DNA of 64,000 nucleotides from Oenanthe sinensis (Eukaryota; Streptophyta; Magnoliopsida; Apiales; Apiaceae): assembly GCA_028671895.1 (NCBI GenBank), contig CM053794.1, positions 39,510,501 to 39,574,500 on the forward strand, in the 5' to 3' direction. Under the pieces are notes generated by a model. It was not told the origin of the DNA, searched no databases, and saw only the letters and a list, made by a program, of their open reading frames with translations. Positions within the stretch are counted from its first letter, which is position 1, and every line of letters starts with the position of its first letter. This document shows positions 14,001 to 27,293 of this stretch, piece after piece. Made by a program: the position numbers and the translations under genes.

Positions 14001-17000
14001 TTAAAGGTTGTCGGGATGTTTATGCGTCATTTGACAAGTATGTGGAGGTAGAGCGTCTTGAGGGCGATAACAAGTACCATGCTGAAGAACATGGCTTGCA
14101 GGTCAGCTAATATTTGTATGCATGTTTTTCATAAATACCAGGTCCATGCTAGTATTGAATATTATCTCGATTTTAAAGTTTTATCGTGGTATAATTCTCC
14201 TGTCTTGTATCCTTGTAAGCTTTCTGGGAATTAGTAGCAGCAGCTTTTGCTAAGATTAAATTAGCTCAGCATAGTTGCATAATTTTTACCTGTATTTATT
14301 TAATGGGGGGAATAGTGTTCAGCAGCTCACTGGGTCAAAATGGCAATTGAGATGTAACCTTTTTTTGACAAGTGTGATATCTAATTAAGATAATCAAAAC
14401 ACGTGTAAGCTTACTAGATGAGATTGTTATATATGTTAAGGTCTATTGAAGTGTAGGCAATTATAATAATAGTAATTGATGTATGAAAATGGGATTCTTT
14501 ATTATGTATGAAGAGTTTTTTTTTAGTTCTAGGTTTGGAGATTTATCCAAAATCTCCGAGGGAAGCATAAATAGTTTACTTGTTTCCAGTTCTGTAGAAG
14601 TTTAAGAACAACATCAGTCACTCTCTTAAGCGCTTATTTAGTGTTTTTTTGTTTAGCATGCAAATACCCAAGAAGATGAAATTCCTGGGAAGGGCAATTG
14701 AGCAAGGTTTGTTAGTTAGCAAATAAAAGCGAGATAGAAGAACTTCATGGGAAGTACAAATATCTATCCTAAATAGTAACTTATACTTCCCAGGAAGTAC
14801 AAAGTCCTCTATGTCAACCAAACACAATCTCCTACTTCCCAGGAATTCTAGAGTAGAAATAAATACCAAGGATGTACAACATCCATGTGAAGACAAATTC
14901 ATGTAGTGAACCAAACAAACACTTTGTTTACGAAGAGAAGATTGGACATCTAGTGTGATTTGGGAAGAACTCTTTCATCTTTCTGGAAGCACATTCAATG
15001 TTCTAGTGATAGAAACCTTTTTGTTGCTTGTTTAGTTGGGTCATGTTCTGCTGCTTGTTTTATTCCTACAATTGGCATTCCTTGAATATTGTCTTTTTTT
15101 CATTTTCAATTTAAATGGAAAGATATTGACAAATCCTTAAATTTCAGGATGCCAAGAAGGGTGTCTTATTTATAGACTTTCCTCCTGTTTTACAACTTCA
15201 GTTGAAGCGTTTTGAATATGATTTCATGCGAGACACCATGGTGAAGGTAAGTGGTTCGAATTTTGAAACAAGTCCTTTTTGTTTGTTTTCCTCATTGAGG
15301 CAATGGATTTGTATTTACTTCATTGTTGCAATGGATTTGTATTTACTTCATTGTTCTTTGGTGGTTCCTATTTGGTCTTGTCAATTGTATCATTATTTTG
15401 TTGATTTGTGAACTATTAGTAGCAACAAATCTCGTCACTGTTAATGAAAAATGTGGGGATGCTGACTGAATTTAACTCTATAAAATGACTAAGAAAATTA
15501 TTTGTTGTATTTTGCCCATCTATACTTTTTTGATGATTGGATCTATTCGATAGAAAAACTTTTTTCATGTATAGTCACTTCCACGAGTTTCCTATTTTTC
15601 ATCAGATAGCATTTGCATTTCATAATTTGTTATATTTGTCTCAGATTCATTTACTATTATCGAATTAGTCGGTTTTCGTAACATGTCAAACTCTATCATA
15701 TCTGAATACCTTCTAATATCATATACACGCATCGCTGAAGTCAGGTGGAGCTAAGTATTATCTTTATCTTCAATAGTTGAATTCATCAACTAGCAGCTAA
15801 TATTTTTGATATTCCCTTGCATAAATCTTACTTGAATTAATTGTGCAGATAAATGACCGTTATGAATTTCCTTTAGAGCTTGATCTTGACAGGGATGATG
15901 GGAAATATTTGTCCCCAGATGCGGATAGGAGTGTCCGCAACCTTTATACTCTTCATAGGTATGAATTTGGTTACCTGTTGGTGATGCTTATGCAGGACAG
16001 ATCTGAGAAACAATGGTTGAAAAGTAAAAGCGATACAAATATAGACTAGGGTGATTCAACCGAGGAAGTGTAACTACACCTAGGGTTTTACAACCACAAG
16101 GGAGAAAAGATATGGATCACAACTCATAAATTAAGAGGCTCTATTCGATAAAATATCTCAGTACTTAAGTCTTCATAGTATGTGGGGATTACATTACTCA
16201 TATAGGGCCCAGAAATCCTTATAATATAACCCATAACCACACTATATTTTACATTTTCTAGGACTAAGACCCAAACAATTGGGTTTATCATAAATAGCCT
16301 GCATATATATTAACTCCTAGCCCCAGCACCATATAGAACATATAAGTAAATAAACAAGTTTTTTCTAATAAATTTACTTGAACTATCTACAAATAAAAAT
16401 AAAGTTCCCTTTCATTTTGATTCCCTATCAGTTGGTCTGCACAATTATTTTTTTTATTAAGTTGATGCATCATCAATATAGTTATATTGAGAGTATATTG
16501 CTGAAATCCTTATACAACATATAGTATTATGTAATAGAAATAGTAATTAAATGCGGAAAGTGCAACAAAGTGGAAGGGGGAATTCAAAGATGAGCACAGA
16601 GTGAAGCGTGTCCTTCATTGGATGAAAGTACATTAGGTGAATGTAAATCAATATATATGATATATATTAATACAATTCAAAAGAAAATATCATTGTCCAT
16701 CACAAACAAGTTTAAATAGTTTTGAATCAACGAGACACAAAGTCAATGTGTTCCTATAGTAATAAAAAAACCAAATGCTAAAGGCATCACATTGTTTTCA
16801 TTCTTTAATTCTTAAAATCATTGTAGTGTTGTAGTTAGTAGGTTTGATTTTTGTTGATTAAATTTAAAATGTAAGTGCAATATAAGAAGTTATATTTGGT
16901 CAATCGACTCAATACCCTCACTGAGTAGTGTTTAACTGTCAATTCTTGTAAATAGATTGGATTTTCTGTTAATTGCCCATTTGGTTAGTATGCCTGTTAA

Positions 17001-20000
17001 ACAAAATAAGCTGAATTGGTTATATAGCTCTTTTCTTTTACAAAACCTTTCAAGATGTCTATCATAATTCTCTCTGTTTTATGTATATCTAAAGGTTTGT
17101 TTTCTCCTGTTTATTTTTCTCTGTAACAGTGTTTTGGTTCATAGTGGTGGAGTGCATGGAGGACACTATTATGCATTTATTAGACCTACACTCTCTGATC
17201 AGTGGTACAAGTTACATTCTGAAATAATTTTGAATTGACTAAAAAAATGCCAAGAAAAGCAAACATTTCACCTTGGTTTAAGTATCTGTCAGCCTTTGTT
17301 TTTTTGAATTTATGTTTTGCTTATTCTGCCTTTGGTCTGGCATCCGTCTTATTATTGTAAAACACCTCCTTCAGGTTTAAGTTTGATGATGAAAGAGTCA
17401 CGAAAGAAGATATGAAGAGAGCGTTGGAAGAGCAATATGGCGGTGAGGAAGAGGTATCGTTATGAATCTCTTAAGATCTCAATATTTGTTTTTTTTAATT
17501 AAGATTTCAATGCTCTGAATTCCTTTCCTTGGTTATCCTTTTCTTCATCAAACAGTTGCCCCAGACCAATCCCGGTTTCAACAATGCCCCATTTAAGTTT
17601 ACAAAATACTCAAATGCGTATATGCTTGTGTATATACGCGAAAGTGACAAGGATAAAATAATTTGTGATGTGGACGAGAAAGACATTGCAGAGCACCTTA
17701 GGGTAACTCACTGGAGATATTTAAGAACTCTTTGTATTTAATGTTCTCTATCACTGTATCACAAAGACACAGCTTATACTCGCACTTTCATATTATCACA
17801 TTCCAGATAAGGCTGAAAAAAGAACAAGAAGAGAAGGAAGACAAAAGAAGATATAAAGCACAAGCACACCTTTATACCATAATCAAGGTGAAGATGTTTT
17901 TACTCGACTGCTTTACTTGTTTTTTTAGAAGATAATGGGAATCCTCTCCTATTAACAATTTTTTTGCTGAATTATGTGATTTGAATATCCAGGTTGCTCG
18001 TGATGAGGACCTAATGGAACAGATTGGAAAGGATATCTATTTTGATCTTGTTGATCATGATAAAGTGCGGAGTTTTCGCATCCAAAAGCAGCTCTCATTT
18101 GCCTCTGTCAAGGTTATATGTAGTTTTTTTTGTATCTTTAATATGCTCAAGTGTTGTGAAAATTCATGTTCAATTTGTGCATCTCTGTTGTACCATAGAT
18201 GTACTATCAGGTCAGGTTTCCACCTTCACTTAGGTCGAAAAGTACCAACTTTATTGGTCAAGGCAGTAACTATATTCAGTGGGAACTACCACATGGCAGC
18301 TAAAATTTTCTACTATAATAGCTTGAGCTTTAAAAGATCTTGTGTGCTACTGCTACATTGGACTTTAAAATTAGGTTTAATTTGGAAGATAAAGTCATGC
18401 AACTGTTTTAGCTGTCAACAGGAATTTGTTCGTTTGTTGCACACTGATAATGCTTATTCCTGAAATCAGTCCTGTTTCGGGCGCAGATTTTCAGATTTTT
18501 TTCCTGCTTCAAGGATATGAATCTGAGATACTATTCTAGTATTCTTGAATCACGTGTGGCTTTGAAAATGCTATACTAGTTTATCTTTCAAATAACGTTT
18601 TAACTTTTAAGTGTCCCTTTGGGTTCTTATATTAGATTTTCTTTCTGTTGGGATAAATTGAAAAAAAATCAAGTTTAACTAGGTATTAGATAATTATATG
18701 AGTCAATTAATATTGCTTTTAGTAGTAGATCATAATTTTAATTGGATTACGAATTGTATATAGTTTAAACTTTAAAGGTATTGTGTACTTGTTCGAATCA
18801 GGTTCTTATCTTCCTCTATCAACATATGGTCTTTAAAAAAATTCGGATGTCAGATCAATTGATTTTAAGTGCTTCACCGTTTTAGTTGTGCCTCAGAACT
18901 ATGAAATATGATCTTCATTCTTCAATGTCAAATTGTGCCCCTCCAACTTGCTTTAGATTTCTGTCTTGTATATTATCATGCATTTATCTGTCTCGTGTCT
19001 TTTAAAATTTATGCCCTACTTGTTTAGTTTAGTTTTAAATTAATTGTCAAGTAACTTAAGTTTCTTGCTTTATTAAAATCAAGTAATGGAGCTTTTGTCT
19101 CGATATGCCTGAGTTAAGCGGAAGCCTTAAAGCGGTATTGACCCTGTATATTAGCTTGTGATGAGTTTGGAATGACGTGTCTATATCTTACTGCCTCATG
19201 TTATGTATGGTATGTCCGATGTTATTTTTCAGTATTTTGAAGGGTACTTATAGTTGTTAATTTGCAGGAGGAAGTCGCCAAAGAATTTGGTATACCAGTT
19301 CAGTTCCAACGATTCTGGATCTGGGCGAAGAGGCAAAATCATACATACCGTCCCAATCGACCTTTGACACCACAGGAAGAAGCACAGACGGTAAATACTG
19401 AGCATTCAAATTTTGCTAAACAAATGTTGGTATCATGTAATTTTTGTGCTACCAGTTAACTCTTAATTGGGTATTTTTTTTTTTTTTTGGGGGGGGGTTG
19501 CAGACTTGCAGTATACACCTGTGGAGAAAACATATAAAAAAAACACTTTATGCAGCAAATTTTGTACTTGCATTTACTTCTTTAATTCTTAGTATCGAAA
19601 GACGGCATATATTTAGCATTGTGCAGCGATTTGAAAGAATTTTTCGGAACAATATGCTATTATGCTCCAATTCTTTTCTCATGTGATTATATAACAAATA
19701 TACCGGATGCTGGCTTCTTTTGGTCATGGTTAGACTGAGAAACTTGGTCATCAAGGCTGTCAGTGTTATAAATTCAACTGTAAACAAGCTTTTACATGCT
19801 TATAAGTGCTGGTAGCATATGTCTCGCATTGTTACGAGAGTTTATGACCTGCATATTATAAATGCAGGTTGGACAATTAAGGGAGGTTTCTAACAAGAAC
19901 CACAATGCTGAACTGAAGTTGTTTTTGGAAATTGAGACTGGGCAGGTATTGGTGCACTTTCAATTTGGCACTTGCTAAAATTATAATTTACCTTTGTCAA

Positions 20001-23000
20001 TATGACTTACTCGCACATTTTGCAGGATCGACTGCCTATGTCACCACCAGACAAAAGTAAAGAGGATTTCCTTCTCTTCTTTAAGCTTTATGATCCTAAG
20101 AAAGAAGAGCTTCGGTAATGCGTCTGTCATTCAGCTTGCATCGTACACTAAAACATGTCTTATTGTCTTTCTTCCCCACCTATGATCAATGCTTTCATTA
20201 TGTATGTATTTCATGCCTAATAAACCCTACCTGCAAAAGGAACCCCACATATGCAGATTTTCTATTTACATGTCCATTATGTATGTTTATTGTGTCATTA
20301 TTCAAGAGAAATGATGATGAATCTATTGTACAAATGTTGATGAAGAAAGGGCTCATAGGTTAACAATTTAAGACCTCTTTACAGGAGACAGCTTTTAAGA
20401 CATATTTATTACAAGGAGAACATAAATAATATTAATAATTAGTAGCATATTTGATTATCAATGTGGATTACAAGAGATTTTTTAGGAGTCTTAGCTTGGG
20501 GATAAGTTTTAGGCTAAATAAAAGAGAGAAGCTCTAAATTGAAGCTACTTATTAATAATCTTAGAGTAAATTGCAGTTTGTATCCCCAGCCTTGTTCCAA
20601 TACCATTTTGTATATTTAGTTTCATAAATTGCACTTTACATTCCTGAATTTTGAATAACAAAATAAATTACAACCCCTTGCAAGTTTTCTGTGCTGTTAG
20701 TTATGACAGTTATATTCCTCGTCAGATCTGCATTTGTGATGTACATTAGTCATAGTATGGCACTGATAAGGGAAATTATGTATTATTTGTCTCACTATTA
20801 TATATTGCTGACTGCTTTTTTTTTTATCTGTGTCATGTGTCCAGATATGTTGGTAGGCTTTTTGTTAAGAGTACTGGAAAGCCGATTGAGATATTGACAA
20901 AATTGAATGAAATGGCTGGCTTTGATGCTGATGAGGAAATTGAACTGTTTGAGGTTTGTTTTCCAAGTCAAATTTTATTGGCTCTTTTGGTGGCCTGTTA
21001 TCTTTTAATGGTCAGAGAGCTCCAGAAATAGTCCTTTGTGCTTTAATTACATATATGTAGAATTCTTTTTAATGTTTTTTGAAATGAACAAGCAGCATGG
21101 TTTTAGTTCTGTATAGAACTTAGTTTAATATATTAAATAGTTATTAGTAACTCAACAAATCGGTTCAGGAGGTTAAATTTGAGCCATCTGTGATGTGTGA
21201 ACGACTTGACAAGAGAGCTTCATTTCGATTGAGCCAGGTATGTCTTAAATTTATTGCAATTGCTGGTCAATTTATATTCGGCTGAGCCGCCTTGCATGTA
21301 ACATTGTTAGTTGTCTGCAGATCGAAGATGGGGACATAATTTGCTTCCAGAAATACCCTCAGCCTCAGAATGAAGAGGAGTATAGATATCCAGATGTTCC
21401 TTCATTTTTGGAGTATGTTAAGAATCGTCAGGTAAATCTTTTCAAGAATGCAAATTTTTTTGTAAGCTGCAGATAGTTGTATTAATAATAACATTGTCTC
21501 TTAAATTGGTTTTATCTTTTCATATTTGTTAAAGAAAACGTAAAATTTGATGGTTTTTACATCTTTTTTTAAACATTCAAATTTGATTTGGTCTTTTTAT
21601 TCATGAATATAAAACCTTCGTACATTTATAATTTGTCTAGAATGTGTATCAATATTAGATAAATTTAGTCGGCAACCCTTAGCTGGGCCATGCCTCTTGG
21701 TTGTATTGCCATGGAGACACTAATGGCCAATTTATTTATTGTCAAAGGAATGACATAAACACATTACTAATATATAATGCAACTCCTCGGCTCCTCCCTC
21801 CGTGGAAAAAAATAAATAATAATAATAAAGCAGCTGATTTTTGTCTGTTTGATAGCATATCATCATGTCATTTGCCTTAATTCCAAAAGGGTGTCGCATC
21901 ATGTTTTCCTAAATGATATCTTTATAATTGATTTCCTTAACAAGAAAAGAACATGAAACATAAATGCTTTTCTTGTTTGCTCTAGTTTTAGATCTTCTTT
22001 CAAAAAGGGTATCAGTTTATTATATGTTGTACTAAGATTGGGGGTTCATATCACTTTCGAGTTTAAAAAATGTAATACATTTTTATTAAAAAAAAAAAGA
22101 AAAGAAATTGATCCTTTAGATTTACTTCCTCAGCCCTACCCAATTGCTAACATTTGGGTGGGGCACAGAGTTGAAGAGAAGTGAAGAAAATGTGTGTGAA
22201 GTGATGGGACCTACTAAAGTTAGTAAATAATAATATGCTATTTTAGGAAATGGGGACATCTTAAAATGGAAAGTATTAAGATTTTTTTTTTGGGGGGGAT
22301 GGGGGTGGGGGACGGAGTAATATTTAGCGGTGAGGTTTTTTAGGAGAGCTATGTAAGACTTCCTTTGTTTTCATGGTCTTCTGCTTTAAAGATTTTTTTA
22401 CTTTATACTTTTTAATTCTTTACAGATTGTTCATTTTCGATCTCTGGAGAAGCCCAAGGAGGATGATTTCTGTCTAGAATTGTGAGCACAATAATCTTCT
22501 GTTATATTCATCTTCTGCTATATTAATAGCTGACACAATTTCTTGTTAATCTATAAGGTCTAAATTGCATACCTATGATGATGTTGTGGAAAGAGTGGCT
22601 CGGAGGCTAGGACTGGAAGATCCTTCGAAGATCAGACTTACTCCTCATAACTGCTACTCCCAGCAACCTAAACCTCATCCAATCAAATATAGAGTAGCAG
22701 AACATCTATTAGACATGCTGGTGCACTATAATCAGGTTGCCACATAACAAGGCCTCTTTAAATCCATGAAGTCGGATGTTTCTATTTATTATATAAATAA
22801 TTAAATTTTATGTATTACTATATAATTGTGAGGAGGTAATGTAAGTGATAACATTGTGATTGTGTCGAGCTTACAGATTCTTGCTTTCATCTGAACAGAT
22901 CTCTGATATTCTTTACTATGAAGTGCTCGATATTCCTCTTCCAGAATTGCAGTGTCTCAAAACTCTGAAGGTTGCTTTCCATCATGCAACCAAGGACGAG

Positions 23001-25981
23001 GTGATTATGGAAATACCTTTTGTTTAGATGTGCTCAAGTCATTTAAGGTTTTTATGGTTATAATATATATTACATTTTTTCCCAGGTGGTTATCCACAAC
23101 ATCCGACTGCCCAAACAAAGCACTGTAGGAGATGTGCTTAATGAAATTAAAACAAAGGTAGATTTGCGTTGCTCACAACCTACTCTTAAATCCTTTGCTT
23201 GTCATTCTCTCTCTTATTTGGTTGGTCTGATATTAACATTACTGATATCTCTTTTCGTACGCTTCTTTCTTTCCTCTAGACAAAGAACCTTTCTAATGTT
23301 TATTTTTGTAGCCCTCTTTGCATGCTAACATTATGAAATGGTCTTTCTTCTTTTTATGTTGTGTTTGCTTGGGATGAATGAAAATTGAACTACAAAGTGG
23401 GTAAATGTTCAAAGCTTTCATTTTTTCCTCCATTCCAGTCCTAACAACCTAAACTACAGCTCAAACACTCCCCCCCCCCCAAGTTAAGAAGGAATTGTTC
23501 CTAACAACCTAAACTAGAGCTCAGCCCCCCCCCCCCCCCCCAAAATAATAATAATAATAATAATAATAATAAGATGGAATGCTTCATTCTCCCCCACACT
23601 GGCACACCCATATTATAACTAAATCACATCATAAAAAAATTGTTCTCGCTAATTTTTTTCCAAATCTTCCCTCCTACTATCTTATTTTATTATTTCTCTT
23701 TAATTTCACTCCATTCTTTAACCAAACACAACATTAGTTTTTACTTTCTTTCTTTTCTCTTCATAACTCATACACTAGCATGATGAAATGGCCGTTTCTT
23801 CTTTTTCCTTTCTTTTATTCTCTTCTTAACCCGAGCATACACTCTTGCTGGATTGTAATTTTGTTTCTGTATAAACTAATTTCTCTGTCTTCTGCTTCCT
23901 TTTGCAGGTGGAATTATCTCATGCCAATGCAGAACTTAGGCTGCTTGAAGTGTTCTATCACAAGATTTACAAGGTATAGAAATTCAGTTGTTTAATATGC
24001 TTTTATGGATATGCTTGAAGGCCAGCCCTTGGACCGTTCATCTTTTTAATAAAAATACAACTAGTTGTTTCTGCTGATTACTAACAGTTTTTCATTAGTT
24101 TATAATCTAGTATATGACATTTATCATTAATTGGAACTCTTGTTTTTTTTTTGCTAGATTTTTCCTCTGCATGAGAAAATTGAGAATATAAACGACCAAT
24201 ATTGGACATTGAGAGCAGAGGAGGCAAGTTACTTCATTTTACTTCTAGTTTAATATTTGCTTTCTGAGTGGGAAATGAGGTTTAATGTACCAAAATTGGC
24301 TTTTGTTCACGAGTTGAGTGCATTTGTTGTGTATATTACAAAAAAATTATCTCCCTAGTGTTCTCTTAAGACAGATTCTTTGTATCATATATGATCCCAT
24401 ACTATTTTATTGTAAGGGCATATCTTCTGAAAATGATTGTTTTCCACAGATACCAGAAGAAGAAAAGAACCTTGGTCCCCTTGATCGCCTGATACATGTT
24501 TACCACTTTAGAAAAGAGACTGCGCAGAATCAAATGGTAATAAAAATCAAATGCAGAATATAAGAAATTCATTGCATGAATGTTGTAGCCATATATCTGC
24601 TTATTTTTAGTTGTAGATATTTATAAAAACCATATGAATAACTTTGCTTGGTTTTACAGCAAGTACAAAATTTTGGGGAGCCATTTTTCTTAGTCATTCA
24701 TGATGGTGAAACTTTAGCAGAAATTAAAATGCGTATTCAAAAGAAATTGCAGGTTCCAGATGAGGAGTTTTCAAAGGTACCTCTTCTTCACCCAGCATCT
24801 CAATATTTGATCCAAAATTGTGTCATTGTAGATGCAATCACGCAACTGCATATTTATTAATCAGAAGTCTGACTCCCTTTCCTTCTTTTGTATGTTGAAA
24901 CTTTTCTGGGGGTAAACAGTGGAAGTTTGCGTTTTTGTCACTGGGAAGGCCAGAGTATCTGCTGGACTCTGATGTTGTATCAAGCCGTTTCCAGGTACAC
25001 CGTACACATTTACTTGTAATTTTTGTATTTATTATCATAAATGCTTAATACTACACTTGATTATGACAGCATATTTTCCTTTGTGGTTGACATGATTAAC
25101 TGGATTTTTAAAATGATTAATTTTGAAGTTGCACAGTTTGCGAATGATTTGCAGTAGTTCTGTCATTTATAACCCAAAATCAAATTAACATGTGAATTTC
25201 GAACTAGAAAGGAAGTCAATTTTTAGAAGTGAAGTGGGTTATGTATTTTGGAGAGGGATTTTTGCTTTAATTTGGACAATTGCTTATTCTGGTGATTTTT
25301 ATTTTTGTAGAGAAGGGATGTTTATGGTGCTTGGGAGCAATATCTTGGGTTGGAGCACTCTGATACTACTCCTAAAAGGGCTTTTGCTGCAAATCAGGTA
25401 TCCATCTCTGCTCATTCAGCTTATAGTTGATATTATTTTGGTTTAAACCACCACTTTGAGGAGATTATACTGGGATGCCTAGTGATAGGGGAGTGCTGAA
25501 TCACTTCTTTATGCTCAAAAGAGAAGCTTAGAAATCGATAATTAGGCCAAAGAAATAACTTTAATTTAGAAATATAGTAGGACTATATGTAAGGCGTAGA
25601 ACAATTTTTTTTCCCCAAGGAAGTTCGCCGACCACAAAATAAGATATGATTGATAAAACTTCTGAGGAACCCCTTGAAAGCCCGAAAAGGTATTGATCAA
25701 GACTTTCCTGGTGCCTTAGTCATAAATCCCTTGTTCTTCGGTATAGAATTAGTTGAATTCATATAAAATATACTGATTCAATTTTGGATGTTATATATAT
25801 TCATGGTTCTCAAATATTGGAATTAATCATTGTAAAAGAAAAATAAATTTTAAATTTTGTTTATAAATTGTGAAATTGGTTGGATATGTTTGATCACTAA
25901 AAAGTTGCTTGTACTTTTTATATGTATGTATTTTTGCAGAACCGGCACACGTATGAGAAGCCTGTCAAAATATACAACTAG
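11032..25981 (+). CDS. UBP12: Ubiquitin-specific protease UBP12/UBP13 (USP7-like deubiquitinase)
   Basis: Thirty-two exons give 1128 residues, close to the ~1115 of Arabidopsis UBP12/13. Order: acidic N-terminus, MATH/TRAF domain (~65-190, FTWTIENFSRL to VNDT), then the USP catalytic domain with the Cys box GLKNQGATCYMNS (catalytic C218) and the His box HSGGVHGGHYYAF. The C-terminal half is the USP7-type ubiquitin-like region ending EKPVKIYN. The enzyme removes ubiquitin from substrate proteins in nucleus and cytoplasm; Arabidopsis relatives act in the clock, flowering and hormone signalling. Landmark exons: 11032-11061, 11364-11463, 11570-11720, 11819-11976, 13118-13383 (Cys box), 13470-13688, 15148-15246, 17130-17204 (His box), 22558-22735, 25940-25981. 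The intron after 24223 uses a GC donor. UBP12 and UBP13 cannot be told apart here. Confidence 0.95.
14638..14930. mobile_element. MITE-like inverted-repeat element in UBP12 intron 8
   Basis: The left side reads AGTGTTTTTTTGTTTAG and the right side, reversed, AGTGTTTGTTTGGTT, an inverted pair about 290 bp apart inside the 1-kb intron 14102-15147. The inside repeats the motif ACTTCCCAGGAA and its near copies. No target-site duplication could be fixed, so boundaries are approximate and the family is unknown. Confidence 0.4.
22123..22319. mobile_element. Stowaway-like MITE in UBP12 intron 21
   Basis: The element is bounded by TA dinucleotides (22123-22124 and 22318-22319). Its right end, reversed, reads CTCCGTCCCCCACCC; its left end reads CTTCCTCAGCCCTACCC, a degenerate copy of the CTCCCTCCGTCCC terminus known from Stowaway (Tc1/mariner-derived) MITEs. 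It is ~193 bp with no coding capacity. A related end fragment is duplicated near 51949-52006. Confidence 0.6.
23437..23575. repeat. Duplicated segment with poly-C and AAT microsatellite, UBP12 intron 25
   Basis: The phrase TCCTAACAACCTAAACTA followed by a short spacer and a poly-C run occurs twice in a row (about 23439-23481 and 23499-23541). An (AAT)n microsatellite follows. All of it is intronic (23158-23907). Confidence 0.75.
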
Positions 25982-27293
25982 GTTTTGAGCCGTCAACAAT
26001 GCTTGGTAGAATTTCTATCCTCTTAACCTCTTGGATCATGTCGACAGTTTAGAGTAAAAGCTAGGGGGACAAGGCAACAAGAGACTTTAGCAGAATGCTT
26101 TCTGTTCCAGTTTTTTCTTCCCGTTTTCCCTTTTCCAGCTAGTTTGTGTAGTTATTTGTCATTTGGTTTGTAGGCTATTATTTTTGTTTTTATTTTTTGA
26201 CTTGGGCGGGGAAATAGGAGGGTTTCCCTCACATCGATCCTGCTTTTTCACTAGTTCACTTAGGCTTTTCGACTCCTTGACTTTCTGGTCACATATCAAG
26301 GCACTGAGTTTCCTGGAGAGGTTTGGGCCCGCAGTATCCAGTTCCTGTTGTAGTTTAGCCAGGTACATAGAAAGATTTTGGTTGGATGAAGTGTAATCTG
26401 GGTATAGTTGGTGCCTTTACGTTAGGCCCTCTGTCATCTGTTTAGGGGGGAATTTGTAGAACGGTTGGCCATTGGCTGGGTTGGAAGTAGTTGTGCTGGT
26501 ATGATTGTGTAAAGGTACAATTATTCTGTTCAGCAGTCAATTGAATCTTGTCTTATAGTGCCTTTGTTTTTAATATATTGTTCTGTAAAAACAACACAGT
26601 TTTAAATAAGCTTCTTGTATAAAACTAAAATGAGCCGTTCTCTTATCCGTGTGTATCTATCTCTTCAGCCTGTGTAAGTTTCATATGTTTTTGCATATGT
26701 TGTCATAAAAGTGAAGCCATATCATTACAGGACCTGTTGTATTCTGTTTCAGTGAGTTATGATACTACTTGACAGAGCGGTAAGAGTCATAATAATCCTT
26801 TTGCTATCGTACTCGGGATGAACTTTCATCACAAACATGCATTAGGTATTCTTGGACCTGTTTAGCCAAAAACATTTTATCAGAAGTCTTTAGGTGGCTC
26901 AGAGTGTCAGACGACCAAAAGAATATTTGCAATTAAAAAGCATCAATGCCTATTCTTCCTTCTATGGATAGTCTTTGGGCACCAGGCTGGCATATCTTCA
27001 TAAATTGCCAATAATTTGAGCTTCTTGAAATTCATTTCCATTTAGTAACTAAGATTATCATAGATCTTGAGCTGGTACACGCATATAGATAGTGATTATG
27101 CCATACACTTGTGCCATATACTCAAGAGTGCATTCATTTTTCATTGAGAGCTTTACATTAAATCAATGTAGTTTCTGAAATATATTTAAAAAATGCATCG
27201 ACTATATACAACTAAAAAGAGAGAAGCAACATATACATATAGATGCTCTCTTCTCAGTCTATTTTTGGGATTTTCCCGGACTGGCTTTAACTT
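25982..27293. other. Convergent spacer: UBP12 and AMP1 3' ends
   Basis: The two genes face each other tail to tail with 1.3 kb between stop codons. The first ~600 bases after the UBP12 stop are T/G-rich and look like its 3' UTR; the remainder is AT-rich with nothing recognisable. ORFs on either strand (for example 26159-26396) show no family resemblance. Confidence 0.6.

Noticed and set aside
16050..16450. Possible retroelement fragment in UBP12 intron 10
   Set aside because: The text (GGGTTTATCATAAATAG and similar) feels repeat-like but has no coding domain, terminal repeat or target duplication that I can point to.
26159..26396. Overlapping short ORFs after UBP12
   Set aside because: They lie in the probable UBP12 3' UTR and show no domain, start context or splice structure.
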